43,115 nt of DNA from Saccoglossus kowalevskii (Eukaryota; Hemichordata; Enteropneusta; Harrimaniidae): assembly GCF_000003605.2 (NCBI RefSeq), contig NW_003119428.1, forward strand, positions 277,780 through 320,894, in the 5' to 3' direction. Shown here in pieces: positions 1 to 10,700 of the stretch. How positions within the stretch are numbered: position 1 is the stretch's first letter; each line of letters begins with the position of its first letter. The position numbers and the translations under genes are program-made. Under the pieces are notes generated by a model, which did no database searches, was not told where the DNA came from, and saw only the letters and a list, made by a program, of their open reading frames with translations.

Positions 1-454
1 TTTAGATAACGATATTGCTTTCTAATATCATGATAAAGGAATATATATTCTTCAATTAGGTGATCGTATGCAAGAGATTTTTCCACACACAAAACCGCGA
101 ATTCGGCCTGGAATTCGGGGTCCGGTTCATCCGTTGGTACTTTGGTACTGTCAACACCAGAACTGCAAAATTTCGTCATATTTACACCCACTAAAAAAGA
201 AGTACCTAATTAAAATGTCTTCATATTGGTCAAGGTAAACGCCCCGTCTTCACTAGCTGATTCAAACTGTACACGTGGTTGACGTTTGCCACGAACCTAC
301 AAAACTGATCTGAAGTAAATACCGGTATATGATACTCTCTGATATTACTGTAGTAAGTCGATATAGAAAATGGCGATACACTGGATGTTTAAGGATTCTA
401 GAGGAATGTGAAATGTCGCTTGTCATGGCATCAAATATATGCCATGTTATGCTC

Positions 455-715
455 TAGTAAAATTGTGTCCAACAATTTTAAAGTTCTGTTCACCGAAAAT
501 TATAATTGTGTCCTGAAATCTAAAAGTTTTTCCCTACAAAGTTTACTCATATGAAAATATATTTGTGTTCTGAAATATTAGGCTTTGTTCATCCATTTAA
601 AAGTTGTGCGCATCAATCTTGTAGTATTGTCTACAAAAAATCTAGTTTCGTCTTGAAGTAATAAGTTTTGTCCCACGAATTCAACGTGTAGCCCTAACAA
701 TTAGATGCGTACATG
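455..715. repeat. Degenerate short tandem repeat, period about 21-25 bases
   Basis: About eleven loosely similar segments follow one another, each with a TGT(C/T)C-like core between A-rich and T-rich parts (for example aattgtgtcc, agttctgttcacc, agtttcgtctt, agttttgtccc). Divergence is high, so unit borders are approximate. Confidence 0.4.
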
Positions 716-966
716 TGGACCACCGTAAATCTTGGCCCTACGTTCTAAAGATTGGATGAGGGGTTTCTGAAAACAAAAAAATGGAGAACGAAGAATATAT
801 ACTATGATTTAGATGGAATATATTATTGTCAGGGTACAGCATGACGTACTACGTAAAACAAGCAATGTAATATTCGTTTTGAGATATAAATGTTCTTGGC
901 GGGGTTCTTAAGCACTTTCATTTAAAACGAGAGTCTCGAAAATCACGAGCCGAATGCCTAGATCAC

Positions 967-990
967 AGTCCCTCTATCGATAGAGGGACT
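967..990. repeat. Perfect 24-base palindrome
   Basis: The half agtccctctatc is followed directly by its exact reverse complement. A related imperfect hairpin lies at 2713-2743. Confidence 0.85.
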
Positions 991-1092
991 ATACCTAGAT
1001 TCTGGTTTAATATATTCTATTGTTGGTGTTTAAAATTGAATCACACGCAAACATCTCTGTTTAGGAACAAAACTTCTGTTTTTTGTATGAAT

Positions 1093-1215
1093 AGGCGGTG
1101 GTCGTCGCACCGCGTCCTGTTCGATATGGGACTCATAGCGACGTAGACAACGCGTGTAAAATACAAAATGTTTACATGAAAATTGAAATTCGAACACTCG
1201 CTAAAGACCACCACC
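1093..1215 (+). mobile_element. Short TTAA-type MITE, copy 1
   Basis: Begins ggcggtggtcgtcgca and ends in a decayed complement (agaccaccaccc). The interior (cgatatggg, ...acaacgcgt, ...ttcgaac) is shared with the copies at 6779 (opposite orientation) and 24491. The flanks no longer show TTAA. Confidence 0.7.
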
Positions 1216-1714
1216 CTGTGAAAAAAACAAGATGACTTATACAAGTATTTTTTTTGTTTAAAAGCAACCAAATAGTAATTATTTTATTCAGTCTGTTATT
1301 TCGCCATTTCATTATTTCACATTCCTGGATTTACAAACGGATAACAAATATTTATCCCATGATGCTTTGCTATTAAAGCTGTATTCGAATTCGAGTATTC
1401 AAAAAAATCAACTTGAACTAATATATATATTGATAAATTTGTACATACAATCAACTATAAACTTTCTAGAGAATGCATCTGACGTAAACACGGTTACTTT
1501 TTTTGTAACCAAGCTAAAAATCGCCTCGACGGAAAAGGTTCTGAAGGTCGTAAACTTTGACCTTAGGTCAATTATTTTTTCTTTTATTTGCGGAAGTGCA
1601 GTTCTGTGGTCGCCAACCGAAGAAGGAATAATCGTTCTAGTACACACCCACAGTGAACATGGCTTGATAATTCTGGTTCATACTTCAGCATAAGGCAGTG
1701 TTGACTTTTGAAAT

Positions 1715-1796
1715 ATGATAAAGTGGCAGGGATATGTCTGTGCTGTCTTCGTATTTAGCGTCGTGGTTTACATGATTGCGAGTTACTTTTTTGAAG
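1715..1796 (+). CDS. Candidate first coding exon of the SLC5A-like gene (hydrophobic N-terminus)
   Basis: An ATG at 1715 opens 27 codons that run into a good donor (G|gttagt at 1797). The peptide has a 17-residue apolar stretch (VCAVFVFSVVVYMIASY) and then an acidic turn, so it resembles a signal peptide or signal anchor. The exon ends in phase 1. The next exon (3357) starts with AT, restoring a GAT codon, and stays open through to the family-typical start at 3386. The intron (1797-3356) carries two LINE fragments. Alternatively, translation starts at 3386 or 3392 and this exon is untranslated or not used. Confidence 0.5.
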
Positions 1797-4700
1797 GTTA
1801 GTCATGTTGATTTTTATCCAACCGAATATGCGCTTGACAGAAAACGGACAGTGCCGACCAATGATCGAGATGATCCCGAAAATACAGGATATTATAATAA
1901 TGGACATGTGTAACGATTGAATTTAGAAGTCAATCTGGATTCATTGTGATGTTCCATCCTATTTGTTCCTATAACTTAATATTGACCACAACCTTCCATT
2001 TCTGGAGGTATGGGTAAAAAAAAACATACAGAAAATTACACAGCAACAAAGTATAATCTAAGATTGTACATTTGATAAAGGTATGACCCAACCGAGTGAG
2101 CAATATCAGATGGAGGATCCATGATAAAGTAGGATTTATGAGTGTTGTTGAATATACTAAATGTGGGATAAATGGAGGCAATTGTGTTGAAGAATTTATC
2201 CCTTGTCGGATTGAGTTTGGTACACTCTGTGACGAAATGGTATTCAGATTCCACCATATGGTTTGTACAAAATTGACATGTACGAAAACATACAGGGAGG
2301 ATAGACGGATTATGCCTCATTTTTTCAATGTTCAGGTTATGAGGACTAATGCGTAGTTTAGTAAGAATTGCCCTGTGGGATGGGTTTTCAATAGCATTAA
2401 GATATTCACTAGGTTTACAGTTGTAATTACAAATATTTCTATAAATTTTTAGTTTTAGTTTTCCAAATGGGAACTGCAGAGCTGCAAGTACTGGTCTTTC
2501 AGTCTATATTTATATATTCGCTACTATTACGACAAGGGTACCATTGGTAGCTCAGTGCATATGCACTCGGTATGTTTCTGGTTTCTGGGATAACAAAAGA
2601 ACGAGTGGGTATACCCAGTCGCCGGTATATTTGCCGACCCATACCGACCTTTTTCTCGTTCGTTATTATTTTGACCTTGAACAGTTAATTTATGCATAGA
2701 CTCTAGGTTCTTCCACAGTCCCTCTATGATAGAGAGACTGTGGTTCTTCCATGGCGGTGTGTAAGGCAGTGTTATAGGATCACAATTGTAATTGAATAAG
2801 ATAGGAGTGCAATGTTTTAGGATTATACAAACTATGAGCTCCGTAATACACTTTCAAAGTTTTGTTAAAGAATAGAACTTGCAACATGCGCAAGCAAGAC
2901 CACATTGAAGATGAATTTCATTTTCTAATGGAATGTCATCAATATAAAACTCAACTGTTCACATTGGCTAAAAATGCGATCCAACATTTTGACAGTAAAC
3001 CAATGAACGAACAGTTCATCTTATTACTCAAGTGTCACAGTTCATTAAAAAGAGCTTCCTCGCTTGTTGTCAAGTCCTGAAATAAGCAAATTCGTTGATT
3101 TCCTTAACTTTTTGTGAGTACTTATGGTAGTCTTTTGATTTTGGGTGCTCATTATTTTTACTTTATTGCTTTCAATAGACTCTGTAACCATTACCGTTCC
3201 TCTGTGGAATGTGTATGTGTTTCTGAATAAATATACATTTTTGGGGAGAAATTAGGATTATGTGATTATGAGAAAATGTCCACCATTTCCAGATTTCCCT
3301 TTTTTTTAGCAAAATCCTACACAAATGCTATATTTGCTTATTTGTTATTTTCGCAGATGATGTTATTACCAAGAGATCAGCAGACATGATCATGAAATCA
3401 CCAGATGACCAAGTTCATCAGTTTGGGATTGTTGATTACATCATTTTCAGTGTAATGCTGGGTATATCGGCAGGGACAGGGTTGTATCATGCTTTCAGTG
3501 GAGGGGGACAGAAAACGACATCAAAGTAAGATATACTGTATTTGCTCAATTCTTGGGAGTGAATATTCTGACAACCATCATAGTCAAAAATTCTCAAAAA
3601 ACTGTACTTTGTATGCAAGGGATTTATCCAAACAAAACACAAGAATTCGGCCGAATTTTGTTTGCGGTTGGCCTAATGTACATGTAATGTACTTTTTAAA
3701 CATTATTTATTTGTAAATTATGCATACAGGTACATTGTTTTGAGATGCAAATATGTCTTCTGTGCATGAATTATTCAAATTGAACGACAGTGACGGCTTT
3801 TTTTCACTGTATTTTAACTTTGTTTCATTGTGATTGCATATTTCTACCCCTTGAAATAAAATTAATTTTAAGTTTTTAGTTATTATTATACTTCAGACAT
3901 CAAAAACAATAGAATTTACCTACCCCGTAAAACATCGTATGAGCATGTTTGAAAGTGTTAAAAACATGTTTGAATGTCTTCCTTAATTGAAAATTGTGCA
4001 TCACATTTTTGTCATAATTGAACACTTTCCTTACATCAGATACAGGAGTACTATCATTGCATGATAATAAGGTTATCACGAGAATGCAGCAAAGTATGCA
4101 CTCAGGCAGTACAGTGATGCATCAACCTTCACTATATGTTAGTCGATACGATCACCATATTGCATACTGCATAACTAATAATATAATTTCTTTTTTTTTG
4201 ACGTAGATTTTTAATGGCTGATAGAAGTATGTACAGTATTCCAGTTGCTATCTCTGTACTGGCATCCTTTGTATCGGCCATTAGCATTCTGGGTATTCCA
4301 GCCGAGATATTTATCCATGGAGCACAGTACTGGATTATTGTACTCAGTTTCTTATTTACAATTCCCATAACTGCAATGGTTTTTATACCAGTTTTCCATG
4401 GACTAGGAATTATCAGTGCCTATGAAGTAAGTTTTTTTCCCATCCGGGTCATGCACACTTGGGTTGCATGATATTGTAATGGTTTTGGCTCACATATACT
4501 ATTGCAGATGTGCTTTTACTAGAGCAAATACCTCCTGATATGATGGTTAACTGATCATTCCAATTTAAATATAAAGTAAGGTAAATCATCATCATCATCA
4601 TCATCGTCATCAACCATTCATGTCACTACAGGCCTGTGGCCTTCCCATTGTTTTCCAACATAATCTATCTCCTGTTCTCCTCACCAATTGACTCCTCCTA

Positions 4701-7700
4701 TGAGTGATTGTCCATCATCATCATCCATTGTCGTCTTCCACATCAAATTTTAACTTTTTTACTTTTTCTTGAAACTGCAAGCCTGATTGCTTTGATACTT
4801 GGTGTATATGTACTTTGGGTAGACCTCTCTCAAATTTGTTCATATCTTGATGATATCTTTAATCCTCAAATTTTGATGAATATTTTTATCATTTTTTGTA
4901 AAAAGTGATATTTTTGACTTCTTGTCCAGTCTGATATTTTACATAAAAGAAGTACAGGTGGACCTCTCTCAGATTTGTACATTATGTGATGACATTTTCA
5001 ATTCTCTAATTGAAATGTGCATTGCTAACAGCAGAGCTACCGTATCTCAGCCAAGAGTCTACTTGTTTTCTATTTCGTCTCTCAGTTCTTTTTCGGTCTT
5101 CCTCTTCCATGATGTCCATTCCAGGCACTGTTTTGCCCATTGGTTATCTGCCATTGTTCCAATGTGACCTGCCCAATCCCATTTCAATGATTTCGGCTTG
5201 TCTAATGATGTCTACAATTTTGGTCTGATCCCTTAACCATTTGTTTCTCTTCCTATTCCTTTGCATTATATTCAGCATTGCTTTTGAAAATGTCGAACTC
5301 AAATAACTTTTTTTTTTTTAAACCTTAGTACCTTCAAAAAAGATTTAGTGTGAGTGTGCGTATCTGTGGTTCCTTCCTGTTCTTAACACAGACTGCCTTT
5401 TATATGGCCATAGTTTTATATGCTCCAGCATTGGCCCTGGAGGCTGGTAAGTAGTCATTTAGTCTTTTATATGGTCATAGTTTTATTACCTTACTCATAA
5501 TAGATGGAATGACTGAAAGAAAATGTCTGTATTTCTCACCAGCTCAAAATTTTACTTTGGTTACAATAACAGTTTTTATAAAAAAATTTAAAACTTGGAT
5601 AAATTATTAACCAGTTTTGGGTCTTTGCCAAGGTTGATATCGGCATGTTGCGGATGAAAGTTTTCAAAGATTCATGAAAATGTAACCTAAACTTGTCTTC
5701 TTCTTGAATACTCTTACTAACTAAAATGTATGTGACTTTTAAAAAAATTAGATTACAATTCCCTCAATTTCTCAAACTGCTGAACTGTGCTGCAGCTATA
5801 GTCGCTATTAACAAACGAGAATTTTTTTTTTTTTCAGTGACAAAATTTGAAACCTGGAAGACAGTTTTAATTACTGGTTCAATATGTACGCTTTATACAT
5901 CTTTGGTAAGTGGAAACCGTGGAAACCGTGACATTAATTCATACGTGGATGGTATGGAACCATTGACAAAAAGAAGATGATTCTCCATAAATAGTCAATT
6001 GCACAGGTCTACTATTCAACAGGATCTGTGAAGTTATTTGGTTAAGTTTAAACTTATTTTACATCATATAAACGTCATATAAAGTCCACAAAGAAAAGAT
6101 TGGAAAGATGCTATATGGGATCTCAAATTCATTGCTATGTCAGATGCCTAAAAAAATTTGTAGTTATTATTTGTACAAAATCCAGTGGGTGCCACGTTAA
6201 GGTTGAAATAATTTGAAACAGTGAATCTGTATATTCTTGGGGCGGTGCTACATTACAGTGCATTCTATGCTGCTTGGACGCACCCCATGGTACCATGTAA
6301 TTCTATGGGATCTACCAGCTGCTGTAGAACACAGCTAAAATTGAGAAAACATCACAAACTCAACTTTGAGGCAACCTTGAACAAGTAAATTTCTATTTGT
6401 TGCACATGTAGAAATACAATGTTCAGGGGAGTCTCAACATTTAGTCCAAAGCACAGATCACAGTCTTTGTTTTCATTGGTTGCCACACCCGGAAATAGTG
6501 GAAATTTACTATATTTCAGTTATTCAAAATTCACTGTGTTATTAAACCACTTGTTATTATATTTTATTTCTTGTAGGGTGGCATAAAGGCTGTTATTTGG
6601 ACTGATGTCTTCCAGTTCTGTGTGTTGTTTGGAGCATTGTTGACTGTTATTATTATGGGTACTATACACACTGGCGGTATGTCTTATATTTGGCATTATA
6701 ATTCAAATCATGGACATTTGAATTTCTTCGAGTAAGTATCAAATTTTGCATTTGTCTTCGCTTACCATTCGATGTTTGTTAAAACGCGGTGGTCGTCGCA
6801 CAGCGCGTGTTCGAATTTTATGTAAATAAACAATGTATTTTACACGCATTGTATACGTCGCTATGAGTCCCATATCGAACAGAACGTGACGGGACGACCA
6901 CCGCCCTTTAACATTGATTGCTGTTTAATATTTGTAAGCATCTATTATTGAAAAATTTTATTTTTATATTTTTAGCTTTACAGTGGATCCCACTGCAAGG
7001 CTGTCTTTTTGGTCCTTGGTTATTGGTGGTACATTCAATAACTTATCAATATGGGCCGTTAGTCAAACTGCTGTACAGAGATTTCTAACTTCTAAATCAA
7101 AACAAGAGGCTGTTAAGTAAGTAATCTAATGAATATACCAGATTCACCAATAAAAGTTATGCATCTAGCTATCCAACAATAAAAGTTATGTATCAATCTA
7201 TCCACCATTAAAAGTTATGCACCAATCTATTCAGGCTAGACTTTTTTATTCCTTGTTTCTCGAGTTTTATAAGTTAATTTTCCATTAGATTTGTGTGATT
7301 CTCAAAGAATTGTAAGTGAGATTATTGACCGAAGAGAAGAAATGAAATAAAATGTTATTCCATGTATAACATGGTTGGCAATGTCGCCAATGGTGGCACA
7401 ATTTTTAGCATTAATGAGGGATTTTTCGGTTTTTGACGACAGAGTTTCACGGCGTGTCACCACACCGCCACCATGTTCGCCTGGTAGTCTCAAGCAGCAC
7501 GCAGAGAGGTCAATATCGAGATTCACTGCCAACCAACGCGCATAAAGTATAGATCTGCACGAGACTTCGGTACTTTGATCAAGATACTCTCATGAAAATG
7601 CAACTCAGATTTGTTAGGCAGCGGGCGGAAAAAAAATGAAGATAAAAATAATTTTTTTTAGCAATTTATTGCACTCACAATTCTGAGGGTGCGAGAAGTT

Positions 7701-10700
7701 ACGCAGAAATAAAATGTCATTTTTATTTCATTTTCGGCTCTTGTTCATTTGGCGGGTTCGCGAAACAAGGGATAATAAAAGTCTGGTCTCACCAAAAAAA
7801 GTTATGCACCAATCTATCCACCGTTAAAAGTCACGCTTCATTCTATCCACCAATAAAAGTTATGGATCAATATATCCACCAATAAAAGTTATGGATCAAT
7901 CTATCCACCAATAAAAATTATGCATCAGTCTATCCACCAATAAAAGTTATGGATCTATCTATCCACCAATACAAGTTGCACTTCATTCTATCCACCAATA
8001 AAAGTTATGGATCAGTCTACCCACCAATAAAAGTTATGGATCTATCTATCCACCAATACAAGTTGCACTTCATTCTATCCACCATTAAAAGTTATGGATC
8101 ACTATCCACCATACAAATTATGCATCATGCTATCCACCAATAAACATTATGCATCAATCCATCCACCAATAAATGTAATCTAAATATTAAAATTCAGCAA
8201 CTCTTAATAAACCTTTCTAAATTTCTTTTATTAATTTTTTGATAATATTTCATGATTTTAAAGTACTTTTTTCACTTGCAGATCAGTTTGGATCAATCTT
8301 CCTGGTAATATTATTATGTTCACTTTTGTATCATTCATTGGAATAATATTATTTGCATTTTATAATAGTAAGTATGTTCATTTATCTGGTCGTTATGGTT
8401 ACCATTATTATGAATCAGATAATCTATGTTTTGTCTACATGTCTGAATTTGCATTTAATACATACCGGTATATACAGTTTTAGTGTTAGTGTTAGTGACT
8501 GCCTCACCATAGCAACAACTTTTGGACAGTTGCAATTTATTTTTATCCAATTCAACTTCAAAGAGATCAGTATAGACTGGGTAAATGTCACCTGTTTAAT
8601 GTAACCAGAGACCTCCCTTTTTGGCACTGATTTAGTCAAATGATGAAAAATGTTTTATGTGCATTCTTTTTAAAACAAGCATATTTATTTAAATTTTTTA
8701 TCTAACTTCAAATTTATCTAGTGGCAAAATGTCTTTTAAACTTTAATGTTCTTGGCAAATATGGGTAAGTTACAATAGAGGTGCAAATATGAAATAATGT
8801 CATTTTTAGTTTCTGTTCAGACCAAGTCATTAAAATCAAACACACGCTAAGGTGGCCATTTTGTTTTATTTTATTGAATGTTGTTCCAGAGACATATCGC
8901 CAACATGCTATGGCTGATCAACTTCAGACTTCAGACATGCTTTTGTTGTATATTTCCATTCATTATGTCAAAATAAGTCCCAAAAAATCAAGCATTTGTG
9001 CCACTTCAGAACTGGATCTCAGTCATGCATAGACAATTTTTTTGCTGTTGTGGTGCATACATTGTACATAATCGTGCCTTGGTGTTCGTCATTTTGTTTT
9101 TTGATCGAATTGAAAATGGCCAACCGATGGCCATTTTGTTTTAATGAATGCTGTTCCAGAGGTATGTGTTTGTCATGGGACATATTTAACATGTTTAACA
9201 ATTTAAATGTACAAATATGAACATAAAAAGGTGATAAAATTGCTCCCATGTTGGCACACCCAAGACATAAAAACATGGTTTTTATAAATAATAACAAATC
9301 TCAAAAACATAATATTCCTAGGACGAATATCTGGGCATTTTCACCTCCTGACAATCATCAACAGTGAAAAGAATGGTCAAAAACTCTCAGAAAACGGGCT
9401 AGTTGTTGACTCTCCCGAACAGTGTAACAAGACCACCTCTTCATGATTGCCTCAATTTTGAGTTTGGGCTGTTTTCTTAACTCTAGCTGTTTTCACTGGC
9501 TCGTCGACCGCTGTTCTACAGAACATCCTGTGATGTAGTTCTGCCTCCAAGAATACCCCATAAATTAATAAAACTACTAAATCTCAGATACTCTGATTAG
9601 AAAATTGTAAGTCAATTGTCATTCAGTTCAGTTGATTTTTCAAATTAAAATAATAATTATTTTCTTTTGAATAATAGATGACATGACCAGTCTACTTCCT
9701 GCTATAAATAGTACCATAAGTAAGTTAGTTGCCATGGTTATCTTCATCAGTCTGTTGGCCAATCTGTTTCATAGTTCTTTGTTTATGCACTGTTTTCCTG
9801 TCCATATGTTTAGTGTGAATTTTGTTATGTATCAGTTACAATTTTTCAGCAGTCGTTGTCATAGTTTTTTGACTATGTTTATTTTTCTGTGCATTGTGAC
9901 TTCGTGACTTACACCCTTTCATATCAGTTGTTAGATATACACCCTCTCAAATGCAACAACATTTTTTAATTTAATTAAATTAAAATTTTTTGTTTAAATG
10001 CTGTACATCCAGATCAAGTTTTAAGTAGCAACAGAAGAAAAAAAGTTATTAATTGATCTACGATTCAGACATTCTTTAAAAGTTACTAAGCATACTACTA
10101 TACCAACCTATATATCATCTGAAAGCTTAGATATAGACGAATATGGTAGTGTGTATGATACCAATGTTTTTCTGGGGGATTATTTTATGTCCAGTTTGGC
10201 TATTGTGGTTTTTTGATGATGCAATGGTTGTTATAGTAACACATGCTTATTTGATCTGGCATTGCTAACATATTTAATTATTTTTTTTTTTTTTTTGCAG
10301 ATGGTAGTATTGAAGTGAGTGACACAATGGTTCCTCACTATACTCCTCAGTACAACTCCATAGACCAGGTCAGTGAATCATACTTTTAGATACGTGTAAT
10401 ATATCAAGTGTCCATTCATTATTCAGAAAATGACCTCCCTTTTTCTATTCTCACCCCTCCCCTGAATGAAAAATTATTTGTTTCTGATCACTGAACCATT
10501 CAACACAAGGACCACTGAAGAACAAATCTTTATTTTATTATTTTTGTAAAAGCTTGGACTGTAATTGTGTCCTCGTTTAAAAAAAAATGAGGACATATTC
10601 TGTATAAAAGTTACTTGGCTTGCTACTATGACAAAGTTTTCATTGTCAAAAAAGCACAATAGCAAAACTTTCCATCAGATAATACCTTAGAGAAACTTTA

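Larger units (their letters stand above)
1..1714. other. Upstream region without a recognisable gene
   Basis: Only short ORFs with no recognisable family. It contains the degenerate short tandem repeat, a perfect 24-base palindrome and one copy of the TTAA-type MITE, all listed separately. The last 200 bases, with a palindromic nuclear-receptor-like site at 1558-1570, may be the promoter of the SLC5A-like gene if its first exon is at 1715. Confidence 0.5.

Noticed and set aside
1367-1693. 108-codon ORF upstream of the transporter
   Set aside because: AT-rich, no recognisable domain, overlapped by an antisense ORF of similar size; probably chance.
7949-8143. 64-codon ORF with repeated peptide blocks
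   Set aside because: It is a translation of the 29-bp minisatellite.
9683-9907. Possible extra exon between the exons at 8282 and 10301
   Set aside because: The flanking exons already join in phase and match the family without it; its sequence does not resemble SLC5.
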